The position numbers were made by a program, and so were the translations under genes. Of a stretch of 64,000 nucleotides of DNA, positions 17,138 to 27,044 are shown one piece after another (position 1 is the stretch's first letter; each line of letters begins with the position of its first letter). This stretch comes from Gluconacetobacter diazotrophicus PA1 5 (GTDB lineage: Bacteria > Pseudomonadota > Alphaproteobacteria > Acetobacterales > Acetobacteraceae): assembly GCF_000067045.1 (NCBI RefSeq), contig NC_010125.1, positions 398,001 through 462,000 on the forward strand, written 5' to 3'. Below the pieces are notes generated by a model, which had not been told where the DNA came from, did not search any database, and saw only the letters and a program-made list of their open reading frames with translations.

Positions 17138-18603
17138 GCCGTGCCACTCCCGAGCCCGCCCATGTGGAAGCTCTTGATTTCCAGGAACTCGTCCAGCCCG
17201 GGATGGCCGCCTTCGCGGCCCAGGCCCGATTGCTTGACCCCGCCGAACGGCGCCGACTCCATCGAGATCGCGCCGGTATTCAGCCCGACCATGCCGAATT
17301 CCAGCGCCTCGCCCACCCGCCAGGCGCGGTCCAGGCTGCCGGTGAAGAAATAGCTGGCCAGCCCGAACGGCGTCGCATTGGCCAGGCGCACGGCTTCCTC
17401 TTCCGTGTCGAAGCGGAAGACCGGCAGGACGGGGCCGAACGTTTCCTCGCGCGCGATCAGCATGTCGGCCGTGACCCCGGTCAGGACCACCGGGCTGACA
17501 AAGCGGCCATCGACATGCAGCGGGGCGGAGGCATAGCGCGCCCCCCGGGCCAGCGCGTCCTCGACATGCGCGCGCACCTTGGCCACCGCGGCGTCGTTGA
17601 TCAGCGGACCCAGGGTCGCGGCCGGATCGAGGCCCGACCCGACCCGCAGCGCCGCGACGGCGTCCAGCAGGTGTGCGACGAACCGGTCATGGATGCCGGA
17701 CTGGACCAGCACGCGGTTGGCGCAGATGCAGGTCTGGCCGGCATTGCGGAACTTGCTGGCCATCGCCCCTTGTACCGCCAGGTCGCATGCGGCGTCGTCG
17801 AAGACGAGGAACGGCGCGTTGCCGCCCAGTTCGAGGCTCAGCCGCTTGATGGTGTCGGCGGACTGCCGCATCAGGATCGCCCCGACCCGGGTCGAACCGG
17901 TGAAGGACAGCTTGCGCACCACCGGGTTGGCGGTCAGTTCCGCGCCGATGGCCTCCGGCATGCCGGTGACGATGCTGATCAGCCCGGCGGGCACGCCGGC
18001 ACGCTCGCCCAGCCGGGCCACCGCTAGCGCGGAAAAGGGCGTCAGTTCGGACGGCTTGATCACCATGCTGCACCCGGCCGCCAGGGCGGGGGCGCATTTG
18101 CGGGTGATCATGGCCAGCGGGAAGTTCCACGGCGTGATCGCGGCGCTGACCCCCACCGGTTCCTTCAGCACCAGGATGCGGCGGTCGCGCGCGGGCGGGG
18201 CCAGGACCGCGCCGTCGATGCGCCGCGCTTCCTCGGCGAACCATTTGAAGAACGACGCGGCGTAGCGGACTTCACCCAGCGCCTCGGCCAGGATCTTGCC
18301 CTGCTCGATGGTCATGATCCGCGCCAGGTCTTCGCTGTGTTCCAGCATCAGGTCGTACCAGGCCATCAGGATGGCGGCGCGTTCGGCAGGGGGACGGTGC
18401 TTCCAGTCGGCCTGGGCCCGTGCGGCGGCGTCGATCGCGGCGCGGGCCTGGGGGGCGCCGCAGTCCGGGACATGGCCGATGATCGCGCCCGTGGCGGGGT
18501 CGTCCACCGGGATCGTCCGTCCGTCGTCGGCGTCGACCCATGCGCCGGCAATGAAGGCCTGCTGGCGGAACAGGTCCGGGTCGTTCAGGGTCGGTGCGGT
18601 CAT
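17134..18603 (-). CDS. gabD: NAD(P)-dependent succinate-semialdehyde dehydrogenase
   Basis: A 489-residue aldehyde dehydrogenase, closest in pattern to GabD, which oxidises succinate semialdehyde to succinate. ITPWNFPLAMITRK (cofactor), FTGSTRVG, the general-base Glu in LSLELGGNAPF and the nucleophilic Cys in GQTCICANR are all visible. The C-terminal block MESAPFGGVKQSGLGREGG is standard. The gene heads a pair with the GNAT gene. The exact substrate is assigned by resemblance only, since glutarate-semialdehyde dehydrogenases look alike. Confidence 0.87.
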   Translation of the reverse strand: MTAPTLNDPDLFRQQAFIAGAWVDADDGRTIPVDDPATGAIIGHVPDCGAPQARAAIDAAARAQADWKHRPPAERAAILMAWYDLMLEHSEDLARIMTIEQGKILAEALGEVRYAASFFKWFAEEARRIDGAVLAPPARDRRILVLKEPVGVSAAITPWNFPLAMITRKCAPALAAGCSMVIKPSELTPFSALAVARLGERAGVPAGLISIVTGMPEAIGAELTANPVVRKLSFTGSTRVGAILMRQSADTIKRLSLELGGNAPFLVFDDAACDLAVQGAMASKFRNAGQTCICANRVLVQSGIHDRFVAHLLDAVAALRVGSGLDPAATLGPLINDAAVAKVRAHVEDALARGARYASAPLHVDGRFVSPVVLTGVTADMLIAREETFGPVLPVFRFDTEEEAVRLANATPFGLASYFFTGSLDRAWRVGEALEFGMVGLNTGAISMESAPFGGVKQSGLGREGGHPGLDEFLEIKSFHMGGLGSGTA

Positions 18604-18783
18604 GCGGTTCGTCTCCGTGAAAATGCCGGCCGCCTGCCGTCACGACGGCCTCCACCCGGGCCAGCGCGGCGCCGTGCAGTAGAGCATGGGTTTCCAGCGA
18701 CGCCACGCCGGTTTCGTCGCGGTCTCGCGCACAATGTGCTGAATTGCGAACGGCGGGCGGCATTCCCTGCCGCCCGCGTGTGA

Positions 18784-21234
18784 TCAGAGCTTGAAGTTGA
18801 CCTGGAAGTAGTAGAACCCGCCATTGTAGCCGATCTGTTCGATATTCACGTCATAGGCATAGGCGCCAAGGTAGCGGAACTGTTCCGGAATCTTCTTCTG
18901 CCTGGCATTGCCGACATTGTTCGCGCCCAGCGCCACATGCCAGCGCGGGCTGACCTGGTAGCCGATCACGAGGTTGGTCTCGTAGCGCGGCGGGTTGAGG
19001 AAGCGCATGAACTGCGTGTTCGAATAGGCCAGCGGGCCGGTATAGTACTCCAGTTGCGATGTCGCATGGCCGTAGCGGATTTCATGGACGGTGAAGTCCA
19101 GGTCGCCGTAATGCCAGACGCCACCGAAAATGACCCGGTTCCTGGGCGTGTAGCTGGTCAGGTAGGCTTCCTGCTGCGCGTTGAGCAGGGAATTGCCGTT
19201 TCCGTCCTCGGCCACGTGGCGGATGGTGGTCTGGTTGAAATTGGCGGCCACGTCCCAGTTGATGCGGCCGTACCGGCCCAGGCGCGTCAGGTAGTTCGCC
19301 GTGATGTCCAGGCCGCGCGTGCGGGTGCTGGCGGCATTGGCGTAATATTGCGCCGTGACCGCGTTCGCCGTCACCCCGGCGGGAATGGCGAAGCCGTTCA
19401 GCGCCAGCGCCTCGATGGCGCTGGCGCCGTTATAGACGCCGGCCGCCATGATCCGGTCCCGCAGGTCGATCTGGTAGGCGTCGACCGTTACATGCAGGTT
19501 GTCGATCGGGTTGACGACGAAGCCGGCGCTGAAGCTGGTCGACCGTTCGGGCTTCAGCGGCTTCGCGCCCAGCAGTCGCGCCCCGGCGGAATCGACGGGA
19601 ATGTAACCGGTGGCCGTCGTCGCGGCGACGGACATGTTCGACCAGTGCTCCTCGGCCAGGGTCGGGGCGCGGAAGCCGCTGGCGACGGTGCCGCGCAGGC
19701 CGAAATACCGGTTGACGTCATAGCGCGACGAAACCTTGCCGGTCTCGGTATCGCCCGCGTCGGTGTAATGTTCGAACCGACCCGCCAGGTCCACCTGCCA
19801 TTTCGGCAGAAGCTGGGTGGAAACATCGATATATCCGGCCGTCACGTCGCGGTTGCTGTCGCTGGCGTTGTTCGGGCTCAGCCCATGGAAGGCCGACGCG
19901 CCGGTGCCGTAATACGATCCCATGTCGCCCGCGCCGATATGGTAGCTGTCATAACGATATTGCGCGCCCAATGCCAGATTCAGCGGCGCTGCCAACAGGG
20001 GGACGTCGAAGGCGCGGCGCACGCCGGCATCGGTCGTCCACTGGGTGTTGCTGAACGACATCAGATGGAATCGCGTGGGCGAAGAGCCGAAATTCTGAAG
20101 CATTGCGGTGTTGATGCTGTCGAACAGTCCCATCCGCTCGGAATCTCCGCCGTAGGTCGTGCTCAAATCCCAGTCCCAGTTGAACTTGCGGCCCTTGAAA
20201 CCGACGGTCACGCTGTAATCGTTCTCGTCCAGGGTTTCCTGCGGGCTGAATCCGTAGGGGTACATGGGCAGGCTGGCGGTGGGGACGCGGTAATCCTGGT
20301 AGCTTTCTCCGTTCCGGTGGCCATAGGTCGCGAAGGAATACAGCTTCACATCGTCGGTGATGGCATATTCCATGTTGTAGCCGATCGTCTCGCGCTGCTG
20401 GCGCGGGTCGCCGATATCCATGAAGTCGTTGCGGCCGGTGCGGCTGTCCGGCGTGGCGCGGAATGTGTGGTCCTGGTATTTGTATTCCGCGTTCAGGTCG
20501 AAAAATCCGCGTCCTGCCAGGGATGTTCCCCAGTTCAGCGATTCGCCGGAGGTAAAGCCGTCACCCGCATAGCGCCCACCATTCAGCGACTGGGCCTCCA
20601 GCCCGTGCGTATCGTGCTTGAGGATGATGTTGACCACGCCCGCGATCGCATCCGAACCATATTGCGCGGCGGCGCCGTCCTGCAGGATTTCGATGTGATC
20701 GACGGCCGAAACCGGAATCATGTCGATATCGACGGGCGTCGCGCCCTGCTGGGGCCCCGCGTTGTTCGACAGGACGGCCGTGGTGTGCCGGCGCTTGCCG
20801 TTCACCAGGACCAGGGTCTGGTTCGGCGTCAGGCCGCGCAGGCTGATCGCGTCGGTCATGTTGGCGCTGCCGTTCACGCGGATGGACCGCGCGACGGACG
20901 GCGCAAGCTGGATCAGCGCGTCGCGGACGTCGGCCTGCCCGGTGGCGGCAAGCTGCGCCGCGGTGACGACCTGGATCGGGCTGACGCTGCTGCGCGCGGT
21001 CTGGTGCGGATCGCGCGTGCCGGTGACGATCACCTGCTCGTCCTTGTCGCCATCCGTGGCCGGCGATGCCGACGCGGTCCTGGCGACCTTGCGCATGACG
21101 GTCGAAGGCGCGGGGGGCGTGGGCGTGGCGGTCGTATCGCTCACGGACTGCGCGTGGGCGCGGCTCGGCGCCGCAGGGCCCGCCATCGTCACCAGTGCCG
21201 TCGTGGCGGAAAGAAGGATGGTCGTTCGTCGCAC
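18784..21234 (-). CDS. TonB-dependent outer membrane receptor
   Basis: An 816-residue outer membrane receptor with signal peptide (MRRTTILLSATTALVTMAG... to AHAQ). A likely TonB box lies near EQVIVTGTR. The plug domain has the blocks SLRGLTPNQTLVLVNGKRR and VDHIEILQDGAAAQYGSDAI, typical of siderophore/vitamin receptors. The long beta-barrel ends in the aromatic-rich terminus FYYFQVNFKL. The ligand is unknown. Neither TonB/ExbBD nor a siderophore gene is nearby, and it stands as a single gene upstream of the gabD operon. Confidence 0.92.
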   Translation of the reverse strand: MRRTTILLSATTALVTMAGPAAPSRAHAQSVSDTTATPTPPAPSTVMRKVARTASASPATDGDKDEQVIVTGTRDPHQTARSSVSPIQVVTAAQLAATGQADVRDALIQLAPSVARSIRVNGSANMTDAISLRGLTPNQTLVLVNGKRRHTTAVLSNNAGPQQGATPVDIDMIPVSAVDHIEILQDGAAAQYGSDAIAGVVNIILKHDTHGLEAQSLNGGRYAGDGFTSGESLNWGTSLAGRGFFDLNAEYKYQDHTFRATPDSRTGRNDFMDIGDPRQQRETIGYNMEYAITDDVKLYSFATYGHRNGESYQDYRVPTASLPMYPYGFSPQETLDENDYSVTVGFKGRKFNWDWDLSTTYGGDSERMGLFDSINTAMLQNFGSSPTRFHLMSFSNTQWTTDAGVRRAFDVPLLAAPLNLALGAQYRYDSYHIGAGDMGSYYGTGASAFHGLSPNNASDSNRDVTAGYIDVSTQLLPKWQVDLAGRFEHYTDAGDTETGKVSSRYDVNRYFGLRGTVASGFRAPTLAEEHWSNMSVAATTATGYIPVDSAGARLLGAKPLKPERSTSFSAGFVVNPIDNLHVTVDAYQIDLRDRIMAAGVYNGASAIEALALNGFAIPAGVTANAVTAQYYANAASTRTRGLDITANYLTRLGRYGRINWDVAANFNQTTIRHVAEDGNGNSLLNAQQEAYLTSYTPRNRVIFGGVWHYGDLDFTVHEIRYGHATSQLEYYTGPLAYSNTQFMRFLNPPRYETNLVIGYQVSPRWHVALGANNVGNARQKKIPEQFRYLGAYAYDVNIEQIGYNGGFYYFQVNFKL

Positions 21235-21413
21235 TTTCCCGCTCCTTGAAGCAATATCGAAAAAAAACCGCCTGCGGCAGCCGATATCCGGTCAGGCACC
21301 GCGAGACACATGCATTGCGCCAGTATTCGTGGCGGCTGGCCCGCTTATTGTGGGCACGGAACGACGGGCATGTCGTATCGATTTTGCATCGAGAGACAGA
21401 AGAAGCTGCGGTT

Positions 21414-21451
21414 GCGGGGCAGGATTCGGGAGGAGTCGAATCCTGCCCCGC
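21414..21451 (-). terminator. Strong hairpin after tartrate dehydrogenase gene
   Basis: GCGGGGCAGGATTCG (21414-21428) and its perfect complement (21437-21451) form a 15-bp stem with an 8-base loop, 10 bp after the stop codon of the minus-strand gene. It lacks a clear T tract but is well placed to end transcription. Confidence 0.65.
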
Positions 21452-21461
21452 AGGCGGACGG

Positions 21462-22538
21462 TCAGGCGATCCGGTCCAGCGCCGCCACGATCGCGTCGCC
21501 GCAGGCCGACGTGCTGGCGTGGCCGCCGATATCGGCGGTGCGCACCAGGGCCGACGGGTCGGCCGTCATGTGTTCGATGGCGCGCAGCACCAGCGCCGCG
21601 GCCTCGCCCTCGCCCAGATGGTCCAGCATCATCGACGCCGCCCAGACCTGCCCGATCGGGTTTGCGATGGCACGCCCGGCGATATCCGGCGCCGAGCCGT
21701 GGACCGGTTCGAACATCGACGGAAAGCGCTTTTCCGGATTGATGTTCGCCGAGGGGGCCACCGCGATCGTCCCGGTCACGCCCGGGCCCAGATCGGACAG
21801 GATGTCGCCGAACAGGTTGCTGCCGACGACGACGTCGAAGCGGTCGGGATGCATGACGAACCGCGCGGCCAGGATGTCGATATGGTGGCTGTCGGTCCGG
21901 ATATCGGGATATTCGGCGGCCATCTTCTCGAACCGCTCATCCCAGTAGGGCATGGAATGGAACAGCCCGTTCGACTTGGTGGCGGAGGAGACATGCGGGC
22001 GGCCCAGGCGGGTTGCCAGGTCGAAGGCATAGCGCATGATGCGGTCCGTCCCCCGGCGGGTGAAGATCGCGGTCTGCGCCACGCCTTCCGCCTCGCTGCC
22101 TTCGGCGAAGCGGCCGCCGATCTGCGAGTATTCGCCTTCGGTGTTTTCGCGCACGATCCAGAAATCGATGTCGCCCGGCGCACGCCCGGCCAGCGGGCAC
22201 GGGATGCCGGGCAGCAGCCTTACGGGGCGCAGGTTCACGTACTGGTCGAATTCCCGCCGGATCGGGATCAGCATCCCCCACAGCGAGATATGATCGGGCA
22301 CGGTGGGATAGCCCACGGCGCCCAGCAGGATCGCATCGTGCTGTGACAGGCGGTCCATGCCGTCCGGCGGCATCATGCTACCGGTGGCCAGCCAGGTCTC
22401 GCAACTCCAGTCGAGATGCGAGAAACGGAACCCGATATCGAAGATCTGTCCCACCCGGTCCAGAACCTTCAGGGCCTCGGGCATCACCTCCCGGCCGATT
22501 CCGTCGCCCGGCAGGACGGCGATGGTATGCTGTGTCAT
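21462..22538 (-). CDS. Tartrate dehydrogenase/decarboxylase-like (isocitrate/isopropylmalate family)
   Basis: A 358-residue NAD-dependent beta-decarboxylating dehydrogenase. It starts MTQHTIAVLPGDGIGREVMPEAL and has the segments NLRPVRLLPGIPCPL, IVRENTEGEYS and VVGSNLFGDILSDLGPGVTG, then EPVHGSAPDIAG. The length and the DFWIVRENTEGEYSQIGG region fit the tartrate dehydrogenase/YeaU branch more than LeuB. I selected ATG 22538 because the N-terminal extension upstream lacks homology. It is divergently transcribed from the Lrp gene. Confidence 0.85.
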   Translation of the reverse strand: MTQHTIAVLPGDGIGREVMPEALKVLDRVGQIFDIGFRFSHLDWSCETWLATGSMMPPDGMDRLSQHDAILLGAVGYPTVPDHISLWGMLIPIRREFDQYVNLRPVRLLPGIPCPLAGRAPGDIDFWIVRENTEGEYSQIGGRFAEGSEAEGVAQTAIFTRRGTDRIMRYAFDLATRLGRPHVSSATKSNGLFHSMPYWDERFEKMAAEYPDIRTDSHHIDILAARFVMHPDRFDVVVGSNLFGDILSDLGPGVTGTIAVAPSANINPEKRFPSMFEPVHGSAPDIAGRAIANPIGQVWAASMMLDHLGEGEAAALVLRAIEHMTADPSALVRTADIGGHASTSACGDAIVAALDRIA

Positions 22539-22816
22539 GATCGTGTGTCCTCCGATTGGTCCACGGATGCGCCGTTCAGTGTAGGGGAAGGGGGCGGGGC
22601 GCCGGGACCATGATGTTGCGTAGTTGCAACCGAAATGGCAGCTTATGCTTTCCCGGCCGGGTTTTTGGCCGACATATTCCGCGCCGGCCGGATGATGATC
22701 GACATCGCATCCATGCCGATCGAACGCCGCGTGGGGCATGGCGTTCGGCCCGGTCGGGGGCGGTTGTGCGGGACGGCGGCGCGTCTGGCGTATAGTTGGA
22801 ACAAGGTGACGGAATC
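22539..22816. promoter_or_regulatory. Divergent promoter region between dehydrogenase and Lrp genes
   Basis: These 278 bases separate two divergent start codons and hold no supported gene. Both promoters must lie here, and the Lrp-type regulator probably acts in this region. No clear operator could be singled out. Confidence 0.4.
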
Positions 22817-23311
22817 ATGCTGCCATTGCCCAAGCTCGACCGGATCGACCTGCGTATCCTGGCACAGCTTCAAAGCAACGGGCGCCTGACGAATGTCGAA
22901 CTGGCGCGCCGGGTCGGGCTGTCGGCCAGTCCCTGCCTGATCCGCGTCAAGCGGCTGGAGAAGAGCGGATACATCGTCAGCTACGGGGCGCAGATCAACC
23001 TGCAGAAGATCAGCAGCCTGCTGACCGTGTTCACCGAGGTCACGCTGTCCGACCACCGCCGCGACGATTTCTCGCGATTCGAGGGCCATATCCAGAAAAT
23101 TCCCTCGGTCGTGGAATGCCATCTGGTCAGCGGCGGGTACGACTACCTGCTGAAATTCATGACCCGCAGCGTCGAGCATTACCAGGGCGTGATCGAGGCG
23201 CTGCTGGACAGCAATATCGGCATCGAGAAATATTTCAGCTACATCGTGATCAAGTCGCCGATCATCAAGCCGGCCATCTCGATCGAGAGCATCATAGACT
23301 CCGGGACCTGA
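22817..23311 (+). CDS. Lrp/AsnC family transcriptional regulator
   Basis: A 164-residue Lrp-type regulator. LDRIDLRILAQLQSNGRLTNVELARRVGLSASPCLIRVKRLEKSGYI is the N-terminal winged HTH and the C-terminal half is the RAM/ligand domain (EVTLSDHRRDDF, then VVECHLVSGGYDYLLKF). I chose ATG 22817 with AAGG about 10 bases upstream over TTG 22796. It diverges from the tartrate-type dehydrogenase and precedes an aminotransferase gene, so it probably controls amino-acid or organic-acid use there. Confidence 0.9.
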   Translation: MLPLPKLDRIDLRILAQLQSNGRLTNVELARRVGLSASPCLIRVKRLEKSGYIVSYGAQINLQKISSLLTVFTEVTLSDHRRDDFSRFEGHIQKIPSVVECHLVSGGYDYLLKFMTRSVEHYQGVIEALLDSNIGIEKYFSYIVIKSPIIKPAISIESIIDSGT

Positions 23312-23482
23312 AGGCCGGATCGGCCGATCCGGCTGATCCCGGGGGCGAAACGGCAGGATCTTTTCCCGCCGGGCGGATTTCCCGCCACATCGTCTGTGTC
23401 GCCTGGGCACAATCCGGTTCCGGATCGGGTGAATCGCCCTTCCAGACCTACCGACGACGAAACAGCCGGGATCGATCGCGAC

Positions 23483-24840
23483 ATGAACGTAGAAGCACTT
23501 CTCCGGACCGACCGGGATCATCTCATCCATCCGGTCTCGTCCTGGCGGGATCACGAGGCAGCCGGGGCCCGCATCCTGCGCTCGGGCAAGGGCGCCTGGG
23601 TCACCGACATCCATGGCCGCGAACTGCTGGACGGGTTTTCCGGCCTGTGGTGCGTCAATGTCGGCTATGGCTGCCAGAGCGTGGTCGATGCCGCCGCCGA
23701 ACAGATGGCGCGCCTGCCCTATGCCACCGGCTATTTCGGTTTCGCCAGCGAGGCGGCGATCGAACTCGCCGGCCGCCTCGCGGCCCGGACGCCCGGCGAC
23801 CTGAACCGCGTCTTCTTTTCCCAGGGCGGATCGGACGCGGTGGACAGCGCCCTGCGCTTCATCCGCTTCTACCAGCATGCGCGCGGCACGCCGCAGAAGC
23901 GGCACGTCATCGGCCTGTCGCGCGGCTATCACGGCTCGACCTACACCGGCGCGGGCCTGACCGCGCTGGCCGCCTTCCATCGCGACGCGGATGTGCCGCT
24001 GGCGTGGCAGCATCATATTCCCAGCCCCTATCCCTACCGCCACGCGGGGGACGGCCAGGCGGCGACGATCATCGCGGAATCGGTCGCGGCCCTGCGGCGC
24101 AAGGTCGACGAACTGGGCGCCGACCAGGTCGCGGCCTTCTTCTGCGAGCCGGTGCAGGGGTCTGGCGGCGTGATCGTGCCGCCGCGCGGCTGGCTGGCCG
24201 CGATGCGGCGCACCTGCGCCGAACTCGACATCCTGTTCGTCGCGGACGAGGTCATCACCGGGTTCGGCCGGACCGGCCCGCTCTTCGCCTGCGAGGCCGA
24301 GCAGGTTGTCCCCGACATGATGACCGTCGCCAAGGGCCTGACCTCCGGCTACGCCCCGATGGGCGCGGTCTTCATGTCCGACGCCATCTACGCGACCATC
24401 CGCGACAACACGCCCGCCGGCATTCCCGTCGGGCACGGCATGACCTACAGCGCCCATCCCGTCAGTGCCGCGATCGGCCTCGCGGTCCTGGACCTGTACG
24501 AGGGCGGCATGCTGGACAACGGACTTCGGGCCGGCGCCCATCTCGCCACCCGCCTGGCCGCGCTGTCCGACCATCCCTGGTCGGCGATGTCCGGATCAGC
24601 GGCATGCTGGCCGGGATCGAGCTGGTGTCCGACAAGGCGACCAAGCGCAAGCCGGAACCGGACCTCCAGGTCGCGGCCCGGCTGTCCAAGGCCGGGTACG
24701 AGGCCGGGATTCTCTTCCGCGCCTTCGGTGACGACATCATCGGCCTCGCCCCGCCGCTGTGCTGCACGATCGAGGAAATCGACGTGCTCTGCGACCGCCT
24801 CCATCGCATCATCGACGGCCTGCTTCCGCTCATCGGATAG
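23483..24840 (+). pseudogene. Class III PLP-dependent aminotransferase, frameshifted
   Basis: The frame from ATG 23483 (MNVEALLRTDRDHLIHPVSS) encodes a class III omega-aminotransferase with SQGGSDAVDSALRFIRFY, ILFVADEVITGFGRTG (PLP Asp) and MMTVAKGLTSGYAPMGAVF (PLP Lys). After LAALSDHP the homology moves to another frame as LVGDVRISGMLAGIELVSDK and ends at 24840 with HRIIDGLLPLIG. One missing C in the CCC run near 24580 explains the change. Read without correction the frame runs on to 24916 with an unrelated Arg/Ser-rich tail. It is either a real pseudogene or a sequencing error. Confidence 0.85.
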
Positions 24841-24873
24841 AATCCGGCTCCCGCCCCGCCTCCGCTCCGGCGC

Positions 24874-26274
24874 CTATCGCCGGTTCGGGGGCGGGGCGGC
24901 CTCGGCGGCGCGCTGAAGCCGCTGGAGGGAATTGGGAAAGCCCATCGCCTCGCGATATTTCGCGACCGTGCGGCGTGCGATGTCGATGCCCTGCCGGCGC
25001 AGGGTCAGGGAAATCGCCTCGTCGGACAGGACGGCATCGGGGCGTTCGCCCTGGATCATGCGGCGGATCACGCTCTGGATCGCAATGTTGCTGCGGATTT
25101 CGCCGTCATTTCCGGTCATGGCCGCCACGAAGAAGAATTTCAGCGGCAGCACGCCGCGCGGGGTCGCGACGTACTTGTTCGCCGTCACGCGGCTGACCGT
25201 GCTTTCGTGAATGTTCAGCGCCTCGGCGACCGTCCGGAGGTTGAGCGGCTGCAGGGCCTGCGGACCGTGCTGCAGGAAGTCCTCCTGCCGGCGCAGGATC
25301 TCGGTCGAGACGCGCAGGATGGTCATGCTGCGCTGCTGCAGCGCGCGGATCAGCCAGTTCGCGCTGGTCAGAGTGTCATTCAGGTATGTCCGCTCCGCCC
25401 CATGGGCGCGCAGCGACATGCGGGTGCTCAGCGCGCTGTTCAGCACGACACGGGGGGTGCTCTCGGGGTTCAGCTCCAGCGTCCATCCGCCCTCGGCCGT
25501 CTGCTCCATCAGGATGTCCGGGACGATGACGGTCAGGGTGCTGCCATGTTCCGCCCCGGGCTTGGGGTCGAGTGTGCGTAATTCGGCAATCATGTCCTCC
25601 AGGTCCGTGGCGCTGACGTCGCAGGCCTGGCGCAGGCGCTTCAGGTCGTGCCGGGCCAGAAGGTCCAGATTGTCCAGCAGGCGCGCCATGGCCGGGCCGA
25701 AACGGTTGCGTTCCTGCAACTGGGCCGCCAGGCATTCCCGAAGCGACGTGGCGAACAGGCCGGCCGGGTCGAAACGCATCATGCGCTGCCGGATGGCCTC
25801 GACGTCCCGCAGCGTGACCTGCAACGTGGCGGCGATGTCGTCGGTGGCGCCGCCGGCCAGCCGTCCCGCCGGATCGAGTGCGGCGATCAGGTGCGCGCCG
25901 ATTTCCCGCTCCGTCGTCGTGCAGCCGGACAGAACCAGTTGTTCGAACATCACGTCGCGCAACGCCGGGGCGGATTCGGCCAGGCGCCCCGTCCCGTCAT
26001 CATCCAGGCCGCTGTCGGACGTCCAGCGCCCGGCATCCCCCGTCGCGCCGGGCGCGCGCATCATGGGCGGCGGCGCGGCAAGGCCGGGCCTCTCCGCCAG
26101 GGGGGCGGAGGTGGTCGGATCGCGCTCCAGAAGCGGATTCTTCTCGACCTCCGCGTCCAGGAATTCATGGAGCTCGGCATTGGACAATTGCAGGATCTGG
26201 ATGGACTGGCGCATGCGCGCGCTCATGAACAGTCCCTGGTTCTGCTTGAATTCCTGACGGGGCTGGGCCGACAT
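24874..26274 (-). CDS. rpoN: RNA polymerase sigma-54 factor RpoN
   Basis: A 466-residue sigma-54 that directs transcription from -24/-12 promoters with NifA as activator. Region I is the Gln/Leu-rich start (FKQNQGLFMSARMRQSIQILQLSNAELHEFL). The core-binding and DNA-binding regions follow, and ARRTVAKYRE near the end is the RpoN box. I chose the ATG giving MSAQPRQEF, with GGAAGG nine bases upstream; ATG 26283 would overlap the modC stop as ATGA and is also possible. The gene is coupled to modC, tying sigma-54 supply to molybdate transport next to the nif cluster. Confidence 0.93.
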   Translation of the reverse strand: MSAQPRQEFKQNQGLFMSARMRQSIQILQLSNAELHEFLDAEVEKNPLLERDPTTSAPLAERPGLAAPPPMMRAPGATGDAGRWTSDSGLDDDGTGRLAESAPALRDVMFEQLVLSGCTTTEREIGAHLIAALDPAGRLAGGATDDIAATLQVTLRDVEAIRQRMMRFDPAGLFATSLRECLAAQLQERNRFGPAMARLLDNLDLLARHDLKRLRQACDVSATDLEDMIAELRTLDPKPGAEHGSTLTVIVPDILMEQTAEGGWTLELNPESTPRVVLNSALSTRMSLRAHGAERTYLNDTLTSANWLIRALQQRSMTILRVSTEILRRQEDFLQHGPQALQPLNLRTVAEALNIHESTVSRVTANKYVATPRGVLPLKFFFVAAMTGNDGEIRSNIAIQSVIRRMIQGERPDAVLSDEAISLTLRRQGIDIARRTVAKYREAMGFPNSLQRLQRAAEAAPPPNRR

Positions 26275-26279
26275 CGGCG

Positions 26280-27044
26280 TCATCCTTCCGATCTGGCCGC
26301 GCGACAATCCGTCGCGGCGGCATCAGGCAGGGTGTGATCCGGGCGATACCCCCGGCGGTTGTCCAGCCGGTCCGCCATGTCGGCCCATGGCCCGGACTCG
26401 ACCACCCGTCCGGGTGCCAGCAGCACGACGTGGTCGGCGAGAGAGGCGATTTCCCCGATATCGTGCGATACGTACAGGATGGGGATGCGTATCTGCCGGT
26501 GCAGCATCTGCAGGAATGGCAGGATTTCGTTCTTCCGCGCGCTGTCCAGTGCCGAAAGCGGTTCGTCCATCAGCAGCAGGGCCGGCCGGCGCAGCAGGGC
26601 CCGCCCGATCGCCACGCGCTGCCGCTCGCCGCCCGACAGGTGCGCCACCCCGCGCTCCAGCAAGGTTTCCAGTTCCAGCATGGCGATGATATCCGCCAGG
26701 TCCGGCGGCAGGCGGCGCAGGCTGCGCACGCCGGCGCCATACAGCAGGTTGCCGCGCACGGACAGATGCGGAAACAGGGAGGGTTCCTGGAACACATACC
26801 CGATCGGCCGCCGCCACGCCGGCACGAACCGTTTCGCATCCTGCCAGACCGTATCGCCCAGCGCGCAATACCCCGCGGCGGGCCGGTCCAGTCCGGCGAT
26901 GCAGCGCAGGATCGTGCTCTTGCCGCAGCCCGAGGGGCCGAACAGCGCGGTAACGCCCTGTGCCGGTGCGTCCAGCGCGAAATCGTACCCGAACGTTCCG
27001 GCCCGTCCCTGAAAGGCGACCCGCAGAAGGGAGGAATCGGTCAC
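26280..27044 (-). CDS. modC: Molybdate ABC transporter ATP-binding protein ModC (short)
   Basis: A 254-residue ABC ATPase for molybdate uptake. Walker A is GPSGCGKST, the signature is LSGGERQRVAIGRALL, Walker B is LLLMDEPLSALD and the switch His lies in YVSHDIGEIASLADHV. Most ModC proteins are about 350 residues with a C-terminal TOBE (molybdate-binding) domain, which is absent here. The gene overlaps modB by 4 bp and abuts rpoN. Confidence 0.92.
   Translation of the reverse strand: MTDSSLLRVAFQGRAGTFGYDFALDAPAQGVTALFGPSGCGKSTILRCIAGLDRPAAGYCALGDTVWQDAKRFVPAWRRPIGYVFQEPSLFPHLSVRGNLLYGAGVRSLRRLPPDLADIIAMLELETLLERGVAHLSGGERQRVAIGRALLRRPALLLMDEPLSALDSARKNEILPFLQMLHRQIRIPILYVSHDIGEIASLADHVVLLAPGRVVESGPWADMADRLDNRRGYRPDHTLPDAAATDCRAARSEG

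Noticed and set aside
15263-17353. Long open frame (696 codons) on the + strand opposite the dehydrogenase and GNAT genes
   Set aside because: It lies opposite clear conserved genes and its translation is rich in Arg, Gly and Gln without any family motif, typical of antisense frames in GC-rich DNA.
18937-21249. 770-codon open frame opposite the TonB receptor
   Set aside because: It mirrors the receptor gene codon by codon and shows no domain; the receptor on the minus strand is well supported.
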